From an uncultured Ruminiclostridium sp. (GTDB taxonomy: Bacteria > Bacillota > Clostridia > Oscillospirales > Ruminococcaceae): a stretch of 64,000 bases of DNA. Under the pieces are notes generated by a model. That model had not been told where the DNA came from. It did not search any database and worked only from the letters and a program-made list of their open reading frames with translations. The DNA lies in contig CAJTTE010000013.1 in NCBI GenBank assembly GCA_910579265.1, forward strand, positions 1-64,000, given 5' to 3'. Position 1 is the first letter of the stretch. Every line of letters begins with the position of its first letter. This document shows positions 51,141-59,735 of the stretch, one piece after another. A program made the position numbers and the translations under genes.

Positions 51141-53486
51141 ATGGGATACGGAATTTTACTGCCCGCCAATTTCAGACGGCATAAGGGCAGCCTGACAGGT
51201 ATTTTTATTCTCGCTTTGATTTCTGCGGCGGTCATTGGAACGGTGCTTTCGTTATGGACTAATGGGGACGCCTATATCAGAAGCGAAATGAATAGAGCGG
51301 GCTTCGGCGACATTACCGCATGGGTATCGGGAATTTCCGATACATCTGAGCTGACGGCGGAAATCGAAGGCTTGACGGGGATTGAGCGCGTTGAGACACA
51401 GAAGCTTATATTTTCTGATTATGAGGCGAACGGCGTGGAATCGGACAGCGAAGGGCAGCTTATAACCTGGCTTCCGGAAGAAAATCGGTACAGATTTTTC
51501 AAGGATGATTTGTCAGGTTATATTGAACAGCCTGTCGAAATCCCAAGGGGAAAGGTTTACGTTTCCCCGTCGCTGGTGACAATGCTTGGAGTGAAAGCCG
51601 GAGACGGGATCACATTTCCGATAGCAAGATCGGGAAAGAACGTTACACTTGTTGTCGAGGGCTTTTATGAGGATCCGTTTATGGGCAGTTCAATGATCGG
51701 AATGAAGGGCTTCCTTATAAATGAAGCCGATCGGCTTCTTATGCTGGAAGTTCTTGAAGATGCCGGGATAGACGCACTTGCCCGTGACGGAGCAATGCTG
51801 CATATTTTTTCCGAAGGCGATGGATCGGTATCCCGATTGAACGTTATGATCAATCGGGAGACATCAATTTCTAAGTATTCTGAATTTATACACAGCAGTG
51901 ATGCCATAGCCGGTTTTATGGTGATACTGCAGAATTCGTTCTGCGCCTTGCTTATGGCATTCGCTGCGGTCCTTATGATCGTTGCGGCGACAGTCATAGG
52001 TCACAGTATTAGCGGTACGGTAATCTATGAAACGGTCAATACGGGGATACTGAAAACCATCGGTTACACATCGGGCAGGCTGAGGGCGATTCAGTTTTTA
52101 ACATATCTTATTCCCGTTGCTGCCGGTATTGGCGTCGGTATGATTCTTTCCGTTCCTCTTAGCGTATTCACAGCCGATGCGATAATAACCACAACGGGAA
52201 TCAGAATACCGTCGACCCTGCCCGTAATTGCTTCGTTCCTGTTTTTTACAATACTTTTATTGTTTTTCTCCGTATTTGTTTTGCTGTGTACAAGAAAAAC
52301 GGCAAGAATTTCACCCATGAACGCCATACGAAGGGAAACGAAGTCGGAGGATTTTAATCCGGAAAGGACATTTTGTGCTTTCGGTCAATGTTTAAATCTC
52401 AGACTTGCTTTTCGTCAGATTGTTTCGGGAAAACGCAGATATGCCGGGGCGCTGATAACGGCGGTTATGCTGGCGTTTTTTGCCTCGCTTATCGGACGTA
52501 TGGACAATTGGCTCGGAGCTGACGGAAAGGGTATGATGGAGGCCTTTAATCCGGCCGATCACGATCTGGGGGTACAGATTTTCGGTACTCTTACCGCTGA
52601 AGAGACTGAGAAAACAATCCTTGCCTATTCTGAGATCATAGATTCATATTGGCTTGCAATGCCGAGTGCGGCTGTGAACGGAATTGATCTTACTGTCAAT
52701 GTTATTGATCAGCCTGAGCGTTTTCATATTCTTGAAGGCAGAACCTGCTCCGCTGATGATGAGGTGGTGCTTACGGAATTTGTTGCTTCGGATTTAGGAG
52801 TGAGCATAGGCGATAAGGTTACATTGCGTGCGGATAGAGGCGGCGGGGATTATACGGTCTCGGGCATATATTCCTGCGCAAACGGTATGGGAGATAACAT
52901 AGGCATGAATCGTGAGGGCTATCTTAAAATCGGCGGCGATATTCCTCAGCTTTGGTGTAAACACTACTTCCTTTCCGAGCCTTCCCGCAAGGGCATGATA
53001 GCCGAGGCACTTGAAACGATGTACGGGGGCGATGTGCATGTTCATGAAAACACATGGCCGGGATTATTCGGAATTATTTCCGCAATGCGTGTTCTTGTAA
53101 CTGTCATGTACGTTCTTACGGCGGCGTTTATTCTGATAGTTACCGTTATGACGGGCAACAGGATTATTTTACAAGAGCAAAAGGATCTTGGGATATACAA
53201 GGCCATAGGCTTTGATACGATCCGTATCAGGATTTCGTTTGCCTTACGTTTTGGAATAACAGCCGCGGCAGGAGCCATATGCGGAGTAGTACTTGCGGCA
53301 ATCTTTACCGACCCTATTGTTTCGGCAGTGATGAAGCTGGCGGGTATAAGTAATTTCTCATCGATGTTTTCAGCTGACAGTATATTGCTGCCGTTTGGCG
53401 TTGTAACTATGCTTTTTATGGCATTCGCATATCTGGTTTCCGGAAGAATACAAAAAAACGATTTGACAATATTAGTGGCTATGTGA
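51141..53486 (+). CDS. FtsX-like ABC transporter permease
   Basis: A 781-residue permease. TM1 is near residues 15-37, with a large extracytoplasmic domain to about 255. Three membrane segments follow around 265-405, then a second duplicated unit: a TM near 430, another extracytoplasmic part and three further TMs to the end. Two FtsX cores are visible. It pairs with the ATPase upstream in a BceB/MacB-like mechanotransmission exporter. The last codons (ILVAM, TGA) lie in sequence shared with repeat A5, so the element appears to supply the stop codon. A few native C-terminal residues may have been lost. Confidence 0.88.
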   Translation: MGYGILLPANFRRHKGSLTGIFILALISAAVIGTVLSLWTNGDAYIRSEMNRAGFGDITAWVSGISDTSELTAEIEGLTGIERVETQKLIFSDYEANGVESDSEGQLITWLPEENRYRFFKDDLSGYIEQPVEIPRGKVYVSPSLVTMLGVKAGDGITFPIARSGKNVTLVVEGFYEDPFMGSSMIGMKGFLINEADRLLMLEVLEDAGIDALARDGAMLHIFSEGDGSVSRLNVMINRETSISKYSEFIHSSDAIAGFMVILQNSFCALLMAFAAVLMIVAATVIGHSISGTVIYETVNTGILKTIGYTSGRLRAIQFLTYLIPVAAGIGVGMILSVPLSVFTADAIITTTGIRIPSTLPVIASFLFFTILLLFFSVFVLLCTRKTARISPMNAIRRETKSEDFNPERTFCAFGQCLNLRLAFRQIVSGKRRYAGALITAVMLAFFASLIGRMDNWLGADGKGMMEAFNPADHDLGVQIFGTLTAEETEKTILAYSEIIDSYWLAMPSAAVNGIDLTVNVIDQPERFHILEGRTCSADDEVVLTEFVASDLGVSIGDKVTLRADRGGGDYTVSGIYSCANGMGDNIGMNREGYLKIGGDIPQLWCKHYFLSEPSRKGMIAEALETMYGGDVHVHENTWPGLFGIISAMRVLVTVMYVLTAAFILIVTVMTGNRIILQEQKDLGIYKAIGFDTIRIRISFALRFGITAAAGAICGVVLAAIFTDPIVSAVMKLAGISNFSSMFSADSILLPFGVVTMLFMAFAYLVSGRIQKNDLTILVAM

Positions 53487-53663
53487 AAGACTGTAAATCC
53501 CACGATTTCTACTGACGGTAGACATTTTATGCGTCAAAAAGCGACTGTAGTTATCCCAAAGTGATAACCGCCAAATACACTCGTATTTCTCCGTATTCTT
53601 CCTTGAAATCGCCGCGTATTAAGCGAAATTGTACAAAATCGCTTTGTTTTCAGGTACGCCTTG
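53473..53663 (+). repeat. MITE-like repeat family A, copy 5, overlapping the permease stop codon
   Basis: About 190 bp. The left edge TTAGTGGCTATGTGAAAGAC is shared with copy 6 at 60413 (TTAGTGGCTATATGAAAAAC). The core has TTATCCCAAAGTGATAACC, CTCGTATTTCTCCG, CCTTGAAATCGCCGCG and GCGAAATTGTACAAAATCGC. The right end is TTTTCAGGTACGCCTT. Confidence 0.8.
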
Positions 53664-53713
53664 ATTTTTGAATTCTATGCTTTAAAGCTATCCGTATATA
53701 TAACATATAAGTA

Positions 53714-53742
53714 TTTGCTATATTCAGAATTATTAAGTATAA
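53714..53742 (+). promoter_or_regulatory. Promoter of the cyclophilin-fold lipoprotein gene
   Basis: TTGCTA (53714-53719), a 17 bp spacer and TATAAT (53737-53742), 52 bp before the start at 53794. Confidence 0.65.
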
Positions 53743-53793
53743 TGTAATTAAAGGAAATTGAAATGCGAAAAAGACGCAGGAAAGGAACGAAAA

Positions 53794-54429
53794 ATGAAGA
53801 ACAATATTTTAAAGACAATGCCGATTGTTTTTTGCTTTATTTTGGCATTGACGGGATGTAATAAAATCAATGACAATCCAAGCGGATCAGTAAGCGTTCA
53901 AACAACGGCGGGCCAGGGTACCGGAGAAGGTGGTTCTGATACAACCTTCGGACAGGAGGGAGCATCCGTTGTTGAAAACGAAGAAAACACAAATGCGCCG
54001 GAAAATGTGCAGCAGGGTGGCGGAACGCTGAATGTCTGCTTCGGTGACAGAAATAAACCCTTTACACTGTATTTATATGACAATCCCACAGCCGCTGCGA
54101 TAAAAAAATATGTCGGCACGGCGGACTGGCAGCTGCCTATATATCATTATAACGATTATGATAACTGGGAGGTAATGCAGTATTATGACGTTCCGTCAAG
54201 ATACGAGATACCTTCTGTTCCGGAAAATATCGAGTCGGAAAAGGCGGGTGAGGTATTTTATTCCGAGCCTAACCGTATAGTGTTGTTTTACGGGAATGCT
54301 CAGGTGAGCGGCGAATACACAAAGGTAGGATATTTTGACTTCACGGAGGATTTCAAATCCGCCGTTGAAAACAATCCTGTGCTCGAGGGCTGGGGAAACA
54401 AGCTGGTGTTTATTCAGCCAAGCAATTGA
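53794..54429 (+). CDS. Lipoprotein with cyclophilin-like fold domain
   Basis: A 211-residue lipoprotein. The signal is MKNNILKTMPIVFCFILALTGC. A Gly/Thr/Glu/Asn-rich spacer runs to about residue 80, then a cyclophilin-like beta-barrel domain of the type found in small bacterial proteins (LNVCFGDRNKPFTLYLYDNPTAAAI...). Strand elements RIVLFYGNAQVSGEYTKVGY match the family. A catalytic Arg typical of true cyclophilins is not evident, so isomerase activity is not claimed. The start is 12 codons inside the longer frame, with GGAACG upstream. The stop codon TGA is formed at the left edge of repeat E2. Confidence 0.72.
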   Translation: MKNNILKTMPIVFCFILALTGCNKINDNPSGSVSVQTTAGQGTGEGGSDTTFGQEGASVVENEENTNAPENVQQGGGTLNVCFGDRNKPFTLYLYDNPTAAAIKKYVGTADWQLPIYHYNDYDNWEVMQYYDVPSRYEIPSVPENIESEKAGEVFYSEPNRIVLFYGNAQVSGEYTKVGYFDFTEDFKSAVENNPVLEGWGNKLVFIQPSN

Positions 54430-54588
54430 GCGTGTTCATATAGAGCAAGGCAGACATCTTTTAGGCAGATTATGCCGTTTGCCTTGTTGAAATTTTTGAA
54501 ATACAATAATGCTTCTGCAAAATTTTGTCATGTAAGCGACAAAATTATAACCGAAGATCTGTATATTGATTTTATGTAAATACGCTTT
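54428..54588 (+). repeat. MITE-like repeat family E, copy 2, starting at a stop codon
   Basis: About 160 bp. Left end GAGCGTGTTCATATAGAGC, right end TTTATGTAAATACGCT. The inside has CATCTTTTAGGCAGATT, TTGAAATTTTTGAAATAC and CTTCTGCAAAATTTTG. The left edge supplies the last two bases of the TGA stop of the preceding lipoprotein. Confidence 0.87.
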
Positions 54589-54608
54589 AAAAAAGGCAGG
54601 TTTGTTTT

Positions 54609-54839
54609 ATGAACGGCAACAAAGAGGAGATTATCATACAAAATCTTATTGACGCGGGATGCGGGCGGGATTTTATTATGAAATTTATGGATGATTACCG
54701 AAATAAAGATATCTCCGGGGAATTAAGTCTTCTGGCGGAGCATAGGCGTTCGCTGCTGAATGATCTTCACACAAAACAGAAGAGGTTAGACTGCCTGGAT
54801 TACCTTGTATACAAAATGAAGAAGGAGAATTCGATATGA
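54609..54839 (+). CDS. Small conserved protein next to DUF3737
   Basis: A 76-residue protein with two helical halves: EEIIIQNLIDAGCGRDFIMK and LLAEHRRSLLNDLHTKQKR followed by LDCLDYLVYKMKK. The HRxxLLxxLHxxQxxLDCLDYL pattern recalls the C-terminal helical tails found next to some MerR-type regulators, but no DNA-binding domain is present. Its stop overlaps the next start by 4 bp, so it is translated together with the DUF3737 gene. The function is unknown. Confidence 0.7.
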   Translation: MNGNKEEIIIQNLIDAGCGRDFIMKFMDDYRNKDISGELSLLAEHRRSLLNDLHTKQKRLDCLDYLVYKMKKENSI

Positions 54840-55687
54840 AAACGGTATTAAATCAGTTTTTTGATAATGAAAGGGCTCTTTACGGAGAATGCGGAATTAA
54901 TGTGTGTGATTGTAAATTTGACGGTCCGGCCGACGGAGAAAGTGCATTCAAGGAATGTCGGGATGTGATAGCAGATAAATGCTTTTTTAATCTTCGTTAT
55001 CCGTTCTGGCATGACGTTAAACTGAAAATTTCCCGTTGCGAGATGACGGAGCTTTGTAGGGCGGCATTGTGGTATTCGCACGATATAGAAATTACCGATA
55101 CGAAATTGCATGGAATAAAGGCTCTGCGCGAGTGCGGAAATGTCATAATGAAGAACTGCGATATAATTTCTCCTGAATTCGGTTGGTCTGTAAACGGACT
55201 TGAAATGACGGACTGTACGGCCGAAAGCGAATATTTTATGATGCGTTCGAAAAATCTGAAATTTGAAAGGGTGAATTTCAAAGGAAAGTATTCGTTTCAG
55301 TATATTGAAAATTCCGAATTTGATAATTGTGTTTTCGATACCAAGGACGCTTTCTGGCACGCCAAAAATATTATCGTAAGAAACAGCGTTGTAAAGGGCG
55401 AATATCTTGCATGGTACTGTGAAAACGTAACATTTGAAAATTGCAGGATAATAGGGACTCAGCCTCTTTGTTACTGTAAAAATCTAAAGCTTATAAACTG
55501 CGAGATGATAAACGCCGATCTTTGTTTTGAAAAATCCGATGTTGAAGCATGTGTCACAACTTCGATAATCAGTGTTAAAAATCCGCTTTCCGGATATATT
55601 TGTGCGCCTCATATAGAAAAAGTAATTAGGGATGATGAAAACTCACATGGGGAGATCGTTATCTGCGGCGATTGCTGCTGCGCATAA
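54836..55687 (+). CDS. DUF3737 family protein (right-handed beta-helix)
   Basis: A 283-residue protein made of repeating short strands of a parallel beta-helix, such as SAFKECRDVIADKCFF, LRECGNVIMKNCDIIS, YIENSEFDNCVFDTKDAFWH and YCENVTFENCRIIGTQPLCY. This is the DUF3737 family, whose function is unknown. Cysteines and Asn ladders occur at regular spacing. A CGDCCCA tail ends the protein. No signal peptide is seen, so it is probably cytosolic. It overlaps the upstream small gene and the downstream LysE gene (TAATG), giving a tightly coupled three-gene unit. Confidence 0.85.
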   Translation: MKTVLNQFFDNERALYGECGINVCDCKFDGPADGESAFKECRDVIADKCFFNLRYPFWHDVKLKISRCEMTELCRAALWYSHDIEITDTKLHGIKALRECGNVIMKNCDIISPEFGWSVNGLEMTDCTAESEYFMMRSKNLKFERVNFKGKYSFQYIENSEFDNCVFDTKDAFWHAKNIIVRNSVVKGEYLAWYCENVTFENCRIIGTQPLCYCKNLKLINCEMINADLCFEKSDVEACVTTSIISVKNPLSGYICAPHIEKVIRDDENSHGEIVICGDCCCA

Positions 55688-56295
55688 TGGAGGATTTTTT
55701 AAAAGGAATTCTTATCGGACTTATGTTTGGAGTACCGATAGGGGCGGTAGGCGCAATGACTGTCCAGAGAACGCTTGAACGCGGTTTCAAAGCCGGTTTG
55801 CTGACAGGTCTCGGCTCGTCGGCCGCCGATTGCTTATATGCTTGTACAGGAGTTTTCGGACTGACATTTATTTCGGATTTTTTGCTGAAATATCAAATTA
55901 TGATTACCGCAGCGGGTGGTTTGTTTGTTCTGGCAACAGGCATAATCCAGCTTGTTCGGAAAACTTCCGCACAAACCGTACAGATGCCTGTATATGGTGC
56001 AAAAATTTTTCTATCATCATTTGCCATAGGGATCACAAACCCGGCGGCAGTATTGACATTCCTTTTTGCCCTCACATATTTTGGCGTTACAAAAGATCCG
56101 GGATTAATCAACGGCATACTGATTGTTGCGGGAGTTTTTATAGGAACATACATCTGGTGGTGTACGCTTTCCGGGGCGGTATGTTTTATAAAAAGAAAAA
56201 CCGGGAAAAGCAATATGTTATTTATGAAAAAATTTTTCGGGTGCATTTTAATTTTGTTTTCAGCAGTGATATTTATAAAAATTTCCATGTATTAA
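55687..56295 (+). CDS. LysE family translocator
   Basis: A 202-residue membrane protein of the LysE/RhtB superfamily, which exports amino acids or related small molecules. The family marker GVPIGAVGAMTVQRTLERGF at about residues 14-33 is present. Six hydrophobic segments follow, with the conserved FAIGITNPAAVLTFL in TM4. The substrate cannot be told. The start ATG overlaps the DUF3737 stop (TAATG); an alternative start five codons upstream is possible. Confidence 0.88.
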   Translation: MEDFLKGILIGLMFGVPIGAVGAMTVQRTLERGFKAGLLTGLGSSAADCLYACTGVFGLTFISDFLLKYQIMITAAGGLFVLATGIIQLVRKTSAQTVQMPVYGAKIFLSSFAIGITNPAAVLTFLFALTYFGVTKDPGLINGILIVAGVFIGTYIWWCTLSGAVCFIKRKTGKSNMLFMKKFFGCILILFSAVIFIKISMY

Positions 56296-56399
56296 GCATC
56301 GTTTGTAAAATTATAGGAGAATAACGATAACCGTGGGTGTCAACAAAGGCTTCCTTCCCGTTTTTAATAAACCGACCGGGCGGATTTATTTAAAAATAT

Positions 56400-56732
56400 A
56401 GCGTGTTCATATAAAAAACATATGCGTTTTTTCGGGCTCTTTTTGCCGTAGATGAGGCGGGTCTTTGCAGGAATACTTTAATATTTCAAAAAAAGCGGCT
56501 TAAGGCAACACCGCACAATGATTGGGTGTGAATCGCGCAGTCAGAATTTTCTTCAGCTTGCATAAATTCGACGCAGAAATACTGACGTATTTCAAGGAGA
56601 ATTTGTGTAAGATGACGGAAAAATGCAGGCGAGCCGCACGCAAAGCCGTCAGGCGGTCATTGTGCGGTATTGCCTTAAATATACGGAAAAATCAGCCGTA
56701 AAATCGTGTGCCGGACTTTATGTGAACACGCT
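56400..56732 (+). repeat. MITE-like repeat family E, copy 4, split by a family B insertion
   Basis: Left end AGCGTGTTCATATAAAAAAC, right end CTTTATGTGAACACGCT. About 154 bp of E sequence is interrupted by the 179 bp element at 56500-56678. It is a second case of B nested in another repeat family. Confidence 0.82.
56500..56678 (-). repeat. MITE-like repeat family B, copy 5 (inverted), inserted in a family E element
   Basis: 179 bp from TTAAGGCAACACCGCACAAT to ATTGTGCGGTATTGCCTTAA, in inverted orientation relative to copies 1-4. Host sequence on both sides belongs to family E. Confidence 0.9.
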
Positions 56733-57012
56733 ATAGTTTGAGCCGTAGTAAAGCTGAATAAGAGAGGCCTATTATGGAATTTATAGCTTTGTAAAAAAGA
56801 GATGCAACGTTTCTTGAATACTTATACGTTTTTCAGATATTTAATGAAAAAAGCTGTAAAAAAGCGGTAACTTACATATTTTAAAACAACTGCCGTCTGA
56901 TTGATACGGCAACGTCACATTTTGACCGAAAAACTGTCGATGCGGCTTTTGTTCATGTCGGGCATTATCATTCACGGTTTTTAGATCATCAAATAAAAAG
57001 GGAGGATTTTGG

Positions 57013-57564
57013 ATGAAGAAGATATTTTACGCCGTACTTGAGGGATTGCTTGTGCTGTCGTTTACAGCCTGCTCTTCGCCTTCTTCTGAGAGCGGCATGA
57101 TAAGCACCGGAAGTTTTCAATCATCCCCGCCGGAAAACGGCAGCCAAACCGAACATACTTTTGTACCCGAAAATACAGAGAATCCCATAAATACTGATAA
57201 GAAAGAGGATGTCAAAATGAAAATCACGGTCGGAGACAAGATTTTTACGGCAGCCTTGGAGGATAACTCATCCGCTGACGCATTAAAAGAGCTTTTGTCA
57301 AATTCACCCCTGACGGTAGATATGCACGACTACGGAAGCTTTGAAAAGGTTGGCAGCATAGGTGAGGTCCTGCCGCGCAATGACGAGCATATCACCGTAA
57401 CGGCGGGGGATATTATCCTGTATCAAGGGAATAAGCTGGTCATTTATTACGATGAAAACACATGGAGCTTCACGCGGATCGGAAGGATAGACGGCGTGAC
57501 ACAGGAAGAGCTTAAGGAGGCTCTCGGCGACGGAGATGTTACGGTTACATTTTCCCTTGGATAA
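57013..57564 (+). CDS. Lipoprotein with cyclophilin-like fold domain, second
   Basis: A 183-residue exported protein. The signal peptide MKKIFYAVLEGLLVLSFTAC is followed by a Ser/Glu-rich spacer to about residue 65 and a cyclophilin-like domain. Conserved elements include MKITVGDKIFTAALEDNSSA, SPLTVDMHDYGSFEKVG, ITVTAGDIILYQGNKLVIYY and NTWSFTRIGRIDG. It is a closer match to the family than the lipoprotein at 53794. The function is unknown. The ATG at 57013 has GGGAGG upstream. It is a standalone gene followed by repeat F1. Confidence 0.8.
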   Translation: MKKIFYAVLEGLLVLSFTACSSPSSESGMISTGSFQSSPPENGSQTEHTFVPENTENPINTDKKEDVKMKITVGDKIFTAALEDNSSADALKELLSNSPLTVDMHDYGSFEKVGSIGEVLPRNDEHITVTAGDIILYQGNKLVIYYDENTWSFTRIGRIDGVTQEELKEALGDGDVTVTFSLG

Positions 57565-57753
57565 AACCTTAAATAAATTATCAAATACCTTTACAGTGAA
57601 CATCTTGAAAATGTCAATCGACAACACTTTCTTGATGCGTAAAAATAATCATAATGAAGGCCTCCGGCGCCGTTTATTGCGGCAGCATAAATTACGTTTT
57701 CCGAATGCTGATATGTTGATTCGATTACGCGCAGTAATGATCAAAGGATAAAA

Positions 57754-57877
57754 ACGGACAGCCGCCTAAGCGGCTGTCCGTGATGGTGATTCAGATATTC
57801 AATGCGCCCTTCAGGGATCGAATCTATCATATGCCGGATTAAGGCGAGGGCAACCCATCGCTTAAGCGGCGGATTTT
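57754..57877 (+). repeat. Hairpin-ended repeat family F, copy 1
   Basis: About 124 bp. The left end is a self-complementary hairpin, ACGGACAGCCGC/GCGGCTGTCCGT. The right end, TCGCTTAAGCGGCGG, is the inverted counterpart of the left arm. The middle can fold GCGAGGG/CCC and GATTC/GAATC. Copy 2 is at 60696-60818. Confidence 0.7.
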
Positions 57878-57882
57878 ATTAA

Positions 57883-58040
57883 AGCGTCTTTATATAAAGC
57901 AAGGCACGCATCTTTTAGGAAAGTGTTGATGTTTTATATGTTAAAATTTTTGGAATATTATAATATTTCTGCATGATTTTGCATTGCAAGCGATAAAAGT
58001 ATGCTGGAAAAACTGCATTTTGTTATTATGTGAACACGCT
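57883..58040 (+). repeat. MITE-like repeat family E, copy 3
   Basis: About 158 bp. Left end AAGCGTCTTTATATAAAGC, right end TTATGTGAACACGCT. The core has GCATCTTTTAGGAAAG, AAAATTTTTGGAATATT and GATAAAAGTATGCTGG. It lies 10 bp beyond the chitinase stop codon and directly after repeat F1. Confidence 0.85.
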
Positions 58041-58050
58041 CTAAACAGCT

Positions 58051-59454
58051 TTAACGCTGTCCGGCTGCGTTTCCGATCGCCTGTAGCAGGCTTTTATCAG
58101 GGTCGGCCGTATCCTGGGACAGTTCCCATATCATAATGCCCCCCAGATTTTCTTTGGCGTAGCGGGTCTTTTTCTTTATCGTATCCATGCCGTTATAGTA
58201 TACATCCATTCCGTTGTATGTAACATTATCCTTGCTCCATGCATCCGGTACGTCCGCGAAGATCGTTCCGTAGCCTGCCCAGCTCGGCCTGGCATAAAAC
58301 GGAACACCGAGCACCACTTTGTGACTGGGAAGACCTCTGGTATCTTTCCAGTAAATACCGCAGTTCACGGCAAATTGATATTGCGAGTGCCGTTCTCCGT
58401 CTCCGCCGTCATATGCCATAACATTTATAAAATCAACGGCGTTAAGTACGGCGTTTGTATGGGCGGCAGCATCATAGTAAACATTACCGTCCGCGGTCAC
58501 TCCGCTCAGTACCGCCGCGGTCAGGAGCTTACCCTTGGCATGGAGCTTTTCCGATAGGGACAGCATAAGATCTTCATACTGTTTTGCACTTGTGCCGTCT
58601 ACGCGGGGGTGCTCCCAATCCATATCCACACCGTCAAAGCCGTATTTATCACACATAGCGATTATGTTTTCTGCAAAACGACGTGTTTTTTCTCTGTTTG
58701 AAGTCGCTTCCATAAATACGCTTTCCAACGGTACGTCATTGTAGCTCCAGCCGCCGACGGAGAGCAGGACTTTCGCGCCGTTTGCGTGAGCCGAACTGAT
58801 AAGCTTGGTTGCGGTATCCGGATTCTCAAGATCGCGCAGATCTCCATCCGGTGTAGGAATTGCGAATGCGTAACAGACATGGGTCAGCACGCCGAAATCC
58901 ACATTATGCAGTTTATTCGGAGCCCAGGTAGGGTAATAGCCCACGACCTTAAAATCTGTCAGCTCGGTATCCTGAGGAGTGGAGGCATCTATGGGCGTAT
59001 TGCTTACATCCCCGGGCTGAATCGGTTCTCCGTCCGTTATTCCCAAGTCCTCCCATACGTCACTGCTGTCGGGTTTCTCGTTTTGAGTCCACCATTTGGC
59101 GCGGTACCGCCTTCCTTGATAGCTTACGGTATCACCTCCGTTATAGACGGCGGAGCTGTCCCACGCTTTTACCGAAGAATCCGGCTCCGAAGGCTTTAAC
59201 GAGGATGTGATTTCCGAATGATCACCGTCGTTTTCAGAGACGGAGGGCTCATAGGTTTGTGTTTTATCGGAGCTTGACTAGGTCGTGTCCGTGGATTGTG
59301 AGGTGCTTTCCGTTTGGATCGGCTGCTGTTTTTCCGAGCTTGTAACGTTTGGGCTTCCAGCGCGGCTGCCAAAACACAGCCATACCGCAACGGTTAGAAG
59401 AACGCCGACGGCAAATCCGCCGAGAGAATAAGCCAGTTTATGTTTTTGTTCCAT
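58051..59454 (-). pseudogene. GH18 chitinase with CBM5/12 domain, interrupted by an in-frame TAG
   Basis: Read through, this is a 467-codon gene. Residues 1-58 are a membrane anchor (EQKHKLAYSLGGFAVGVLLT...) and Thr/Ser-rich tail. Codon 59 is TAG (59278-59280). The same frame continues with a Ser-rich linker and a chitin-binding CBM5/12 module (AWDSSAVYNGGDTVSYQGRR...AKWWTQNEKP). A GH18 catalytic barrel follows with the signature FDGVDMDWEHP, ending at 58051. No frameshift is present and a good promoter lies upstream. Either the gene was inactivated by one substitution, or the amber is read through or suppressed, or it is a sequencing error. GH18 enzymes hydrolyse chitin or related N-acetylglucosamine polymers. 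Confidence 0.85.
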
Positions 59455-59503
59455 ATTATCAACTCCGATTATATTTCGGGTAATTCTTTGTATATTTGAT
59501 TTT

Positions 59504-59532
59504 AATATAGCATATCGGACATTCTTTGTCAA
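59504..59532 (-). promoter_or_regulatory. Promoter of the chitinase gene
   Basis: On the minus strand: TTGACA (59527-59532), a 17 bp spacer and TATATT (59504-59509), 50 bp before the start at 59454. Confidence 0.8.
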
Positions 59533-59555
59533 ATTTAACGCGAGAACTTATTTTA

Positions 59556-59735
59556 TTAAGGCAACGCCGCACAATGATTGCGTGTGAATTATGCAGTCAG
59601 ATTTTTTGTCAGCTTGCATAAATTCGACGCAGGAATACTGACGTATTTCAAGGAGAATTTGTGTAAGCTGACGGAAAATATGCAAGCAAGTCACATGTAA
59701 AGCCGTCAGGCGGTCATTGTGCGGTATTGCCTTAA
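59556..59735 (-). repeat. MITE-like repeat family B, copy 6 (inverted)
   Basis: 180 bp from TTAAGGCAACGCCGCACAAT to ATTGTGCGGTATTGCCTTAA, inverted relative to copies 1-4 and upstream of the chitinase promoter. Confidence 0.9.

Noticed and set aside
21919..59735. Repeated sequences as possible CRISPR array
   Set aside because: Copies are 120-190 bp, widely dispersed and carry terminal inverted repeats, with no regular spacers or cas genes.
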